From assembly GCA_029252195.1 (NCBI GenBank), contig JAQXBV010000128.1:1-49953 (forward strand): a stretch of 49,953 nucleotides of DNA. Reading direction: 5' to 3'. The position numbers and the translations under genes are program-made. The notes beneath the pieces are model-generated. The model saw only the letters and a list, made by a program, of their open reading frames with translations. It did no database searches and was not told the DNA's origin. Shown one piece after another: positions 15,911-23,703 of this stretch. This DNA is from Yoonia sp. Its GTDB lineage: Bacteria; Pseudomonadota; Alphaproteobacteria; Rhodobacterales; Rhodobacteraceae. Numbering within the stretch: position 1 is the stretch's first letter; the number at the start of each line of letters is the position of its first letter.

Positions 15911-17797
15911 ATGTCTCCTGTTTTCGCCGCTGCACACGGCAAACGCTCCCACCACAGTTCTACAGTCGCGCTTTCATTGGGCTCGGTTGGTGTCGTCTAC
16001 GGCGACATCGGGACAAGCCCGCGATATGCGCTCCGAGAGGGGTTGGCGACTGCAACGCGCGGCGGACGCGCAGGCCCCGAAGAGGTGATCGGGATCGTTT
16101 CTTTGCTTTTGTGGCTGCTTATTCTCATCGTGACTCTAAAATATGTGACGCTTATTTTACGGGCAGACAACCGTGGAGAAGGTGGCACATTGTCGCTTTT
16201 GGCGCTTGGCCAACGCGCACTCAAGGGGCGCACACCTTGGCTGCTGGGTCTGGGCATCATTGGTACCTCGCTGTTTTTTGGCGATGCAGTGATCACGCCC
16301 GCAGTCTCGATCCTTTCGGCGGTCGAAGGCATTAAACTCATCGCGCCGCATTTCGAGCCTTATGTGATCCCGACGACGCTCGCGATTATCACAACACTCT
16401 TTTGGGCGCAACGTCGCGGGACGGCGGGGATCGCCCGATTGTTCGGGCCGATCATGCTGGTTTGGTTTCTCGTCATGGCGGGCTTAGGACTATCCCACAT
16501 CGCAGATGATCCCACCATCCTGAAGGCATTCAGCCCTGTGCCCGGACTGCAATTCCTCTTCAACCACGGCGCGGCATCGTTGCCTGTGCTTGGCTCGGTC
16601 TTTTTGGCGATCACCGGGGCAGAGGCGCTTTATGCGGATATGGGGCACTTTGGTAGCAAGCCAATCCGCTTGGCATGGCTCTTTGTCGTCTTCCCGTCAC
16701 TTGCGCTGTCTTATCTTGGACAAGGCGCCTTGGTGCTCGCGGATCCAAGTGCGGCGAGCAATCCATTCTTTTTGATGGTGCCCGCGTGGGCGCTCGCGCC
16801 GTTCATCGGGTTCGCGACAATCGCAACTGTCATCGCCAGCCAAGCGGTTATCACTGGCGCATTTTCCGTGGGCTATCAGGCCGTTCAAATGGGACTATTG
16901 CCGCGGATGGAAGTGCAGCACACCTCTGAGACCCAGCGCGGCCAAATCTACATCCCCCGCATGAACTCGATATTGCTCTTTTTCGTCATCATCCTCGTTC
17001 TGGCATTTGGTAGCTCTGCGCGGCTGGCAACGGCCTATGGAATCGCAGTCACAGGCGAAATGATCGTCACGACAGTGCTAGCATTCATCGTCTACCGTTT
17101 CCTGTGGTCATGGCGCACCAGTTTCGCGGCCATGATCTTTGGCCCGCTGCTTGTTATCGAAGGGTTATTGCTGGCCGCGAACCTGACAAAGTTCATTGAT
17201 GGCGGGTATTTACCGATCCTGATCGCGGTCCTTTTGGCAACAGCGATGGGCACGTGGGTGCGCGGTTCTGCGCTGGTCCAAAAGAAGTCGGCAGATAGCT
17301 CTGTGCCGCTGAAAAGTCTGATTACATCTTTGGATGGCAGCGAAAACTTGGCGCAAACTTCTGGAACGGCGATCTTTCTGACCCAAGAGCCGATCATGGC
17401 GCCGCCGGCTTTGCTGCACAATCTCAAGCACAATGGCGTTCTGCACGCCCGTAATATCGTCGTCACTGTCGCGACCGCAGATCGCCCCCATGTCAGCCCA
17501 GAGCACCAAGTGGTCGTCAAACAGCTATCGGATGAATTCATCCGGTGTCGGGTTACATTTGGCTACATGGATCGTCCGAACGTGCCAGTCGCCCTCAAGA
17601 CCGCGCTCAAATTTGACATCATGACAACATCGTTCTTTCTCAACAGACGGTCATTTAAAATATCGGACAAGCCAGGCCTATGGCTCTGGCAAAAGCGCCT
17701 CTTTGTCACCTTGTCCAAAACCGCGAGCAATGCGCCCGATTACTACCGGATTCCATCAGAACGCGTCGTTGAGCTAGGGCAGCAGATAAGCCTCTAG
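15911..17797 (+). CDS. kup: Low-affinity potassium/proton symporter Kup
   Basis: A 628-residue transporter with about twelve membrane helices and a C-terminal cytoplasmic domain, close to the usual family length. The family signature near the start (SLGSVGVVYGDIGTSP) is present, followed by NRGEGGTLSLLALGQRA and GDAVITPAVSILSAVEG. One oddity is R38 in GDIGTSPRYA, where the family almost always has leucine (SPLYA), next to the first membrane segment. No strong ribosome site is visible before ATG 15911. It sits between the RutR-like gene and preA and ends one base before the preA stop codon, convergently. A link to pyrimidine catabolism is not evident. Confidence 0.92.
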   Translation: MSPVFAAAHGKRSHHSSTVALSLGSVGVVYGDIGTSPRYALREGLATATRGGRAGPEEVIGIVSLLLWLLILIVTLKYVTLILRADNRGEGGTLSLLALGQRALKGRTPWLLGLGIIGTSLFFGDAVITPAVSILSAVEGIKLIAPHFEPYVIPTTLAIITTLFWAQRRGTAGIARLFGPIMLVWFLVMAGLGLSHIADDPTILKAFSPVPGLQFLFNHGAASLPVLGSVFLAITGAEALYADMGHFGSKPIRLAWLFVVFPSLALSYLGQGALVLADPSAASNPFFLMVPAWALAPFIGFATIATVIASQAVITGAFSVGYQAVQMGLLPRMEVQHTSETQRGQIYIPRMNSILLFFVIILVLAFGSSARLATAYGIAVTGEMIVTTVLAFIVYRFLWSWRTSFAAMIFGPLLVIEGLLLAANLTKFIDGGYLPILIAVLLATAMGTWVRGSALVQKKSADSSVPLKSLITSLDGSENLAQTSGTAIFLTQEPIMAPPALLHNLKHNGVLHARNIVVTVATADRPHVSPEHQVVVKQLSDEFIRCRVTFGYMDRPNVPVALKTALKFDIMTTSFFLNRRSFKISDKPGLWLWQKRLFVTLSKTASNAPDYYRIPSERVVELGQQISL

Positions 17798-19102
17798 TTA
17801 CTCTGCCGCCACGGCACCCGGATTATTTGGGTGGGTCGTCCAGTTGGCGTATGTGTCCGATACAACCTTGCCCGTGCGCGGATCAACTTCGCCTGCTTTC
17901 ATCGGTTCCATTGTGATGCAATTCTCAACGGGACAGACATCAACACAAAGGTTGCAGGCCACACATTCGGAATCAATCACTTCGAACACGCGGTCAGCGG
18001 ACATCGCAATCGCCTGATGCGATGTGTCTTCGCAGGCGGCATAGCAGCGGCCGCATTTGATACAATCGTCCTGCGAAATCTTGGCTTTGGCGACGTAATT
18101 CAAGTTCAGATACTGCCAGTCTGTGACATTCGGAACAGCCATGCCGACAAATTCGGAGGTGTTCTCGAACCCCTTTTCATCCATCCACTGGGACAGACCC
18201 GAGATCATTTCTTGAACGATCTTAAAGCCATAGGTCATCGCAGCCGTGCAGACCTGCACATTGCCGCAACCCAGCGCCATAAACTCCGCCGCGTCGCGCC
18301 ATGTCGTCACGCCGCCGATGCCCGAAATGGGCAGGCCATGTGTCTCGGGATGGCGGGCAATCTCTGACACCATCGACATTGCAATCGGCTTCACCGCAGG
18401 GCCGCAATAGCCACCATGCGATCCTTTGCCGTCAATCGAGGGCTCGGGAGACATCGTGTCTAAATTGACGGAAGTGATCGAATTGATCGTATTAATCAGG
18501 CTCACCGCATCTGCCCCGCCGCGCTTCGCCGCCGCCGCAGGTTTGCGCACATCAGTGATATTCGGGGTCAGTTTGACGATCACGGGCTTGTCGTAATATT
18601 GCTTGCACCAGCGGGTCACCATCTCGATATATTCCGGCACCTGGCCCACAGCAGCACCCATGCCGCGCTCTGACATCCCATGTGGACATCCAAAGTTAAG
18701 CTCGATCCCATCGGCCCCCGTGGCAGCCACTTTCGGCAGGATATCTTTCCAAGCCTGCTCCTCGCACGGCACCATAATCGACACTATTATGGCACGATCA
18801 GGGTAATCCGCCTTCACGCGGGTGATCTCTTCGAGGTTTACCTCCAGCGGCCGGTCGGTAATCAGCTCAATGTTATTAAGCCCCATCAAGCGCCGATCCG
18901 CCCCGTAAATCGCACCGTATCGCGGGCCATTCACATTGACGACAGGCGGGCCTTCCATGCCCAAGGTCTTCCAGACGACTCCGCCCCAACCTGCTTCGAA
19001 CGCGCGGCGCACGTTGTATTCCTTGTCAGTCGGCGGCGCAGAGGCGAGCCAGAACGGGTTCGGGCTTTTGATCCCAAGAAAATGCGTAGTTAGATCAGCC
19101 AT
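17798..19102 (-). CDS. preA: NAD-dependent dihydropyrimidine dehydrogenase, PreA subunit
   Basis: A 434-residue FMN and iron-sulfur protein that reduces uracil and thymine to the dihydro forms. Residues 1 to about 310 form a dihydroorotate-dehydrogenase-like barrel (FWLASAPPTDKEYN, ELNFGCPHGMSERGMG, LTPNITDV, SGIGGVTTW). The C-terminus has two 4Fe-4S motifs, CIKCGRCYAAC and CVACNLCVDVCPVENC. The start lies one base after the preT stop with a GGAGG site inside preT. With PreT it forms the heteromer that starts reductive pyrimidine degradation. The products feed the dihydropyrimidinase encoded about 4 kb away. Confidence 0.94.
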   Translation of the reverse strand: MADLTTHFLGIKSPNPFWLASAPPTDKEYNVRRAFEAGWGGVVWKTLGMEGPPVVNVNGPRYGAIYGADRRLMGLNNIELITDRPLEVNLEEITRVKADYPDRAIIVSIMVPCEEQAWKDILPKVAATGADGIELNFGCPHGMSERGMGAAVGQVPEYIEMVTRWCKQYYDKPVIVKLTPNITDVRKPAAAAKRGGADAVSLINTINSITSVNLDTMSPEPSIDGKGSHGGYCGPAVKPIAMSMVSEIARHPETHGLPISGIGGVTTWRDAAEFMALGCGNVQVCTAAMTYGFKIVQEMISGLSQWMDEKGFENTSEFVGMAVPNVTDWQYLNLNYVAKAKISQDDCIKCGRCYAACEDTSHQAIAMSADRVFEVIDSECVACNLCVDVCPVENCITMEPMKAGEVDPRTGKVVSDTYANWTTHPNNPGAVAAE

Positions 19103-19103
19103 C

Positions 19104-20402
19104 TCACTTGCCTCCCATCAGACTTGCATGAATATCCATTGCGGCATCGCGGCCTTCTGCCACTGCCGTCACGGTCAGATCATCACCGCCACTGGCACAA
19201 TCGCCGCCAGCCCATACGCCCGCACGACTCGTGCGGCCATGTGCGTCCACGGCAATCTTGCGACCGTCCAGTTTCAATCCGGCATCTGTTACCAACGTCT
19301 GGCCAATCGCCTTAAACACCTGATCGGCAGGAATGCGCACCGTCTCACCAGAGCCATCCGTGTATGCAAGCTCAATCTCACCCTGATGGATCGCCGAAGG
19401 CTGCACGTTGAACATCAGCTGCACACCTTTCGAGGCCGCTAAATCCTGCTCATATGGGCTGGCACTCATGCAATCCCGACCCCGTCGGTAAGCAATTGTC
19501 ACGTTTCGCGCGCCAAGAAGTTTCGATTGAACGGCAGCGTCGACGGCAGTCATACCGCCGCCGATCACCACCACATCGCGACCGACGGGGAGAGACGCCA
19601 GATCGCTCGTCTGTCGCAGATCTGCGATGAAATCGACAGCGTCACTCACACCGCTTTCGTTTTCACCATCAACCGACAGACTATTCACACCACCCAAACC
19701 AACACCGAGAAAGACCGCATCGTATTGCGCGCTCAGATCATCAAGCGAGAGGTCAGCGCCCAGCGCCTTTCCTGCCTCAATCGTGATCCCACCAATGCCC
19801 AAGAGCCAGTCAACCTCGCGCGCTGCAAAATCGTTCGTCGATTTATACGACGCGATCCCAAATTCGTTGAGACCGCCAGCCTTCGTGCGGGCGTCAAAAA
19901 TAGTCACGTCAGAGCCTAACATGGCCAAACGGTGCCCCGCAGCAAGACCAGCAGGCCCAGCACCGACAACCGCTATCCGTTTGCCTGTCGAGGCCGCGCG
20001 CTGGTAAGGATGCGCCTGTTTAGCCATCACGGTATCAGTCGCGTGCCGCTGCAATCGGCCAATCTCAACGGGTTTTCCCTCGGCCGTTTCCCGCACACAG
20101 GCCTGTTCGCACAATGTCTCGGTCGGACAAACGCGGGCGCACATGCCGCCCAGAATGTTCTGATCAAAGATCGTCTTGGCCGCTGCTTCCGACGTACCCG
20201 TAGCGATCTGGCGAATGAAAAGCGGGATATCAATCGACGTCGGACAGGCAGTCACACAGGGTGCATCATAACAAAAGTAACAGCGGTCAGCAGCCACAGT
20301 CGCTTCATGCTCGCCAAGCGGCGCATGTAAATCCGCAAAGTTGGTTTTCAAAACGTCACCGTTCAATCGCGCGGCAACAATTCCAGAAGTCGTGTCAGGC
20401 AT
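19104..20402 (-). CDS. preT: NAD-dependent dihydropyrimidine dehydrogenase, PreT subunit (flavoprotein)
   Basis: A 432-residue GltD-like oxidoreductase that passes electrons from NADH to PreA. The N-terminal cysteine-rich domain (CYFCYDAPCVTACPTSIDIP, then CARVCPTETLCEQAC) binds iron-sulfur clusters. The FAD fold follows at RIAVVGAGPAGLAAGHRLA, and a second nucleotide-binding fold at VVVIGGGMTAVDAAVQ. ATG at 20402 (MPDTTSGIVAARL) follows CAGGGGTGCCGA. An in-frame start 27 codons upstream gives an unrelated leader. It is the first gene of the preT-preA pair. Two palindromic sequences lie just upstream and may be operators. Confidence 0.92.
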   Translation of the reverse strand: MPDTTSGIVAARLNGDVLKTNFADLHAPLGEHEATVAADRCYFCYDAPCVTACPTSIDIPLFIRQIATGTSEAAAKTIFDQNILGGMCARVCPTETLCEQACVRETAEGKPVEIGRLQRHATDTVMAKQAHPYQRAASTGKRIAVVGAGPAGLAAGHRLAMLGSDVTIFDARTKAGGLNEFGIASYKSTNDFAAREVDWLLGIGGITIEAGKALGADLSLDDLSAQYDAVFLGVGLGGVNSLSVDGENESGVSDAVDFIADLRQTSDLASLPVGRDVVVIGGGMTAVDAAVQSKLLGARNVTIAYRRGRDCMSASPYEQDLAASKGVQLMFNVQPSAIHQGEIELAYTDGSGETVRIPADQVFKAIGQTLVTDAGLKLDGRKIAVDAHGRTSRAGVWAGGDCASGGDDLTVTAVAEGRDAAMDIHASLMGGK

Positions 20403-20415
20403 TCGGCACCCCTGT

Positions 20416-20470
20416 CTATCAAATTGGATAGCCCCAGCCTGACACAACTTTATTTTTATCAAACGGTAAA
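20416..20470. promoter_or_regulatory. Candidate operator pair upstream of preT
   Basis: CTATCAAATTGGATAG (20416-20431) and TTTATCAAACGGTAAA (20455-20470) are imperfect inverted repeats sharing TATCAAA on the plus strand, with centres about 39 bases apart, nearly four helical turns. The second, read on the minus strand as TTTACCGTTTGATAAA, agrees with the RutR consensus at about ten of fourteen positions. They may be weak RutR sites or sites for another regulator. Confidence 0.35.
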
Positions 20471-20527
20471 CTTTTAGATTCACAGAAAAACTAAAGAATC
20501 CAGTAAAACCGTCAAAAATCTGCCTAT

Positions 20528-21439
20528 TTAAAAGGCAAAAGGCGCAACAATCTCGCGCCGACCAAGCGTGAGCGCATCGGCAACGTGAACCATCGGTGCT
20601 AAATCAACGTCCCGTTCGCCGGTTTTCACCAACTGCGCCATCCGTTCATAAAGGGCAGGATATTCCTCTAAGGCCGTGCCTTGGGCCTCGACCCCGTTGA
20701 TCACACACCGATTCCCGCCTTCGATCAAACGCAAGTCATCAGACCCCGCGCGGATCGTCATTTCCCAAAGCTGCTCACCCTGTTTTAGCCAGTCAAATTC
20801 GGCCTTCACGCCGCCCGAAAACACCAGATCGGCGGCAATCGGGGTCTGGCGGTTTTCAGGAAACTTTAGAACAGCAGATTGCAGATGCACGGGCGCCGGC
20901 AAGACCTCGGTCAGGATCGACAGTGCGTTGATGCCAGGATCAAACACACCCATGCCGCCCGGCTCGAATACCCACTCCTGGTTCGGATGCCAGCGGCGGA
21001 CGTCTTCTTTCCACATGATCTGCGCTTGGGTGACGACCTTATCTGCAAGAAACGCCTTTGCCGCCGCAACGCCCTTTGCCATGCGGCTATGCCATGTCGC
21101 AAAAAGCGTAACGCCTGCATCTTTGGCCATCGCCTCTAGCGCATGAACCTCTGCCAAGGTCGCGCCCGGCGGTTTCTCCAACATCACATGGCGACCAGCC
21201 GAAATTGCGCGGGACGCATAATCAAAACGCGGCACAGGCGGCAGGCAAAGCGAAATCACGCGAATATCTGGACGCTCGGCCAAGAGCGCGTCGAATTCCG
21301 TATAAGACGGCACGCCTGCAACGCTGCCAGCACGACTCACTGTCGCTGCAAGGCTCCAATCGGACGATCCGGCGATCGCCGGCACATGCTGATCCACAGC
21401 AATCTTGCCAATACCCACCAGACAAATCGGTTGTTTCAT
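20528..21439 (-). CDS. Gfo/Idh/MocA oxidoreductase, probable D-galactose / L-arabinose 1-dehydrogenase
   Basis: A 303-residue dehydrogenase with Rossmann turn VGIGKIAVDQHVPAI, the family EKPPGATLAEV motif carrying the catalytic lysine, and EWVFEPGGMGVFDPGINALS, a segment typical of galactose 1-dehydrogenase and Azospirillum L-arabinose 1-dehydrogenase, which have the same length. These enzymes oxidise the aldose to its lactone in non-phosphorylating sugar pathways. ATG at 21439 is chosen (GGGGAG upstream, MKQPICLVGIG). The gene stands alone on the minus strand, diverging from the aldolase operon. No other sugar-pathway gene is adjacent. Confidence 0.83.
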   Translation of the reverse strand: MKQPICLVGIGKIAVDQHVPAIAGSSDWSLAATVSRAGSVAGVPSYTEFDALLAERPDIRVISLCLPPVPRFDYASRAISAGRHVMLEKPPGATLAEVHALEAMAKDAGVTLFATWHSRMAKGVAAAKAFLADKVVTQAQIMWKEDVRRWHPNQEWVFEPGGMGVFDPGINALSILTEVLPAPVHLQSAVLKFPENRQTPIAADLVFSGGVKAEFDWLKQGEQLWEMTIRAGSDDLRLIEGGNRCVINGVEAQGTALEEYPALYERMAQLVKTGERDVDLAPMVHVADALTLGRREIVAPFAF

Positions 21440-21474
21440 GCACTGCGCTCCCCAAATACCCACAACAGATCACT

Positions 21475-21488
21475 CTTTTGATCAAAAG
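21475..21488. promoter_or_regulatory. 14-bp perfect palindrome in divergent promoter region
   Basis: CTTTTGATCAAAAG lies in the 130-base gap between the sugar dehydrogenase and the aldolase operon, overlapped by a longer imperfect repeat (TCTTTTGATC, GATCAAGAGA). Its site between divergent genes suggests an operator. No regulator gene is adjacent and no consensus is recognised. Confidence 0.4.
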
Positions 21489-21569
21489 GATCAAGAGAGC
21501 ACGACACGTCGGTTTCAGACTTGACCGAATAACGGCACACCTGCCAGCCTACCCTTAAACGAGGAGGAC

Positions 21570-22310
21570 ATGATGCAGAACTTGGAGAATTGGCAGGAAC
21601 GGGTTGATCTCGCTGCGGCCTTCCGCTGGACGGCGCGGCTTAACATGCACGAAGGCGTCGCAAACCACTTTTCGCTTGCCATCAATGACGACGGGACAAA
21701 GTTCCTGATGAACCCCAACCAGATGCATTTCAGCCGGATCAAGGCTAGCGATATGATCGTCGTGGATGCCAATGACCCTGATACGCTCAAGGGGCCGAAT
21801 GCGCCCGATCCTACAGCTTGGGGCCTGCACGGTGGTATTCATCGCGGCGTTCCCCATGCGCGCTGCGCCATGCATGTGCATTCCATTCATGCGACCGTTC
21901 TCGCAAGTCTCGAAGACAGCCTCTTACCGCCGCTCGACCAAAACGCCTGCACATTTTACGAGCGGCAAGTCGTTGATGAAAACTATGGTGGACTGGCTTT
22001 TGAGGATGAAGGTGCGCGTTGCGCGACACTGCTAACCGATCCAGACAAAAAGGTCATGATCATGGGCAACCACGGCATCATGATTATCGGCGATACGGTC
22101 GCAGAAACCTTTAATAGACTCTTTTATTTTGAGCGCGCCTGCGAGACCTATATCCGTGCGCTCCAGACAGGAAAGCCATTGCGTCTGATACCGCACGACA
22201 TTGCACGCAAAACCTCAGCAGAGCTTGCAAGCTACCCCGAACAGGACACCCGCCACCTGAACGAACTCAAGGCCATTCTGAACGAAGAAGGCTCTAACTA
22301 TGCCAAATAG
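21570..22310 (+). CDS. Class II aldolase/adducin family protein
   Basis: A 246-residue protein of the class II (zinc) aldolase/adducin fold. Likely metal-binding histidines are in HVHSIHATVLA and in the later MGNHGIMIIGDTV. HEGVANHFSLA is the N-terminal phosphate-loop region. A strong AGGAGGAC site precedes ATG 21570, with a second ATG as the next codon. It starts a plus-strand operon and the acyl-CoA dehydrogenase follows after 12 bases. Family members are aldolases, epimerases or dehydratase-like enzymes. This subtype resembles adducin-type proteins of unknown substrate, so its reaction cannot be assigned. Confidence 0.85.
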   Translation: MMQNLENWQERVDLAAAFRWTARLNMHEGVANHFSLAINDDGTKFLMNPNQMHFSRIKASDMIVVDANDPDTLKGPNAPDPTAWGLHGGIHRGVPHARCAMHVHSIHATVLASLEDSLLPPLDQNACTFYERQVVDENYGGLAFEDEGARCATLLTDPDKKVMIMGNHGIMIIGDTVAETFNRLFYFERACETYIRALQTGKPLRLIPHDIARKTSAELASYPEQDTRHLNELKAILNEEGSNYAK

Positions 22311-22322
22311 GACCATCCGCAC

Positions 22323-23483
22323 ATGATTTACGGCCTTACAGAAGAAAACATCATGATCGCCGACACCGTGCGGGCCTTTGTGGAAAAAGAGATTTACCCG
22401 CACGAGGCCATGGTAGAGCGCACCGGCGTGGTGCCGACGGAGATCGCACAAGATATCAAACGCAAAACGCTCGACCTCGGGTTCTATGCCTGCAACTTTC
22501 CAGAAAGTGTTGGCTGCGCGGGTCTGAACCACCGCGAATTTGCGCTGGTAGAACGTGAGCTGGGGCGCGGATCCATGGCGCTCAATCACTTCTTTGGCCG
22601 CCCGCAAAATATCCTGATGGCATGCGAAGGAGAGCAAATCGACCGTTACCTGATGCCCGCCGTCCGCGGCGAGAAAATGGATGCGCTCGCAATGACAGAA
22701 CCGGGTGCGGGCTCTGATGTGCGGGGTATGAAATGCAGCGCGGTGCGCGACGGCGGCGATTGGGTCGTAAACGGCACAAAGCATTTCATTTCCGGTGCCG
22801 AACATGCCGATTTTATCATTGTCTTTATCGCAACGGGCGAAGATCAAACACCGCGCGGTCCCAAAAAGCGGATTACGACCTTCCTCGTTGATCGTGGCAC
22901 ACCAGGCTTCACCATCCGTGACGGATATAAATCAGTGTCGCACCGAGGCTACAAAAACATGATCCTCGAATTCGACGACTGCCGCCTGCCGGATGCGCAA
23001 GTGCTGGGTGAGGTTGATGGCGGTTTTGCCGTTATGAACGAATGGCTTTATGCCACGCGGATCACTGTCGCGACAATGTCGGTGGGGCGGGCGCGGCGGG
23101 TCTTTGACTACGCGCTCAGCTACGCAGCAGAGCGGGAACAATTCGGTCAGCCTATCGGAAAATTCCAAGGTGTCAGCTTCCAACTCGCGGATATGATCAC
23201 CGAAATCGACGCCGCAGACCTGCTGACCCTCGCCGCCGCTGACCGGCTCGATCAAGGACTGCCCGCCAACCGCGAAATCGCGAGCGCAAAACTCTACGCA
23301 AGCGAAATGCTTGGCCGCGTTACCGATGCCGCGATCCAAATCCACGGCGGCATGGGTCTGATGGATGACTACCCGCTCGAACGATTCTGGCGCGATGCAC
23401 GAGTCGAACGGATCTGGGACGGCACATCGGAAATCCAGAGGCACATTATTAGCCGCGATCTCCTTCGCCCGCTCGGCGCATAG
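22323..23483 (+). CDS. Acyl-CoA dehydrogenase family protein
   Basis: A 386-residue flavoprotein of normal family length. [14 protein letters not shown] is the first signature, [15 protein letters not shown] and [12 protein letters not shown] follow, and [22 protein letters not shown] precedes the C-terminal helix. The catalytic base is expected in the motif (Y/W)EGT. Here the sequence is IWDGTSEIQ, so aspartate 366 replaces the usual glutamate. Some alphaproteobacterial relatives may share this, but activity or substrate range could differ. It is the second gene of the aldolase - dehydrogenase - ligase - crotonase operon. The acyl substrate is unknown. Confidence 0.9.
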   Translation: MIYGLTEENIMIADTVRAFVEKEIYPHEAMVERTGVVPTEIAQDIKRKTLDLGFYACNFPESVGCAGLNHREFALVERELGRGSMALNHFFGRPQNILMACEGEQIDRYLMPAVRGEKMDALAMTEPGAGSDVRGMKCSAVRDGGDWVVNGTKHFISGAEHADFIIVFIATGEDQTPRGPKKRITTFLVDRGTPGFTIRDGYKSVSHRGYKNMILEFDDCRLPDAQVLGEVDGGFAVMNEWLYATRITVATMSVGRARRVFDYALSYAAEREQFGQPIGKFQGVSFQLADMITEIDAADLLTLAAADRLDQGLPANREIASAKLYASEMLGRVTDAAIQIHGGMGLMDDYPLERFWRDARVERIWDGTSEIQRHIISRDLLRPLGA

Positions 23484-23490
23484 ATTTTAT

Positions 23491-23671
23491 GCCTCCGGCG
23501 GGGATATTTTCGAACCAAAGAGGCGAAACGGGCATGGCCCCGTCACCGATGCACATGCCCACCTCTTTGGTGGCGGTCATCGGCGTCCCCGCCTGTACCG
23601 CCGCTCCACCATCGGCGATTCTGGTTAACAAAACCCTGCCTCTTTGGCTGTCAAATATCCCCGCCGGAGGC
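23491..23671. repeat. 181-bp element with 34-bp terminal inverted repeats
   Basis: The left arm (23491-23524) starts GCCTCCGGCGGGGATATTT and ends CCAAAGAGGC. The right arm (23638-23671) is its reverse complement with 30 of 34 positions identical, the differences confined to the five central bases. The 113 bases between the arms show no convincing gene. No clear target duplication flanks it. It lies between the acyl-CoA dehydrogenase stop and the ligase gene. The GGAGG of the right arm is close enough to a TTG at 23681 to act as a ribosome site. The arm core occurs again in altered form at 8562-8580. Confidence 0.75.
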
Positions 23672-23703
23672 TCACACAATTGCAGCAACTCGGAACCATA
23701 CCT

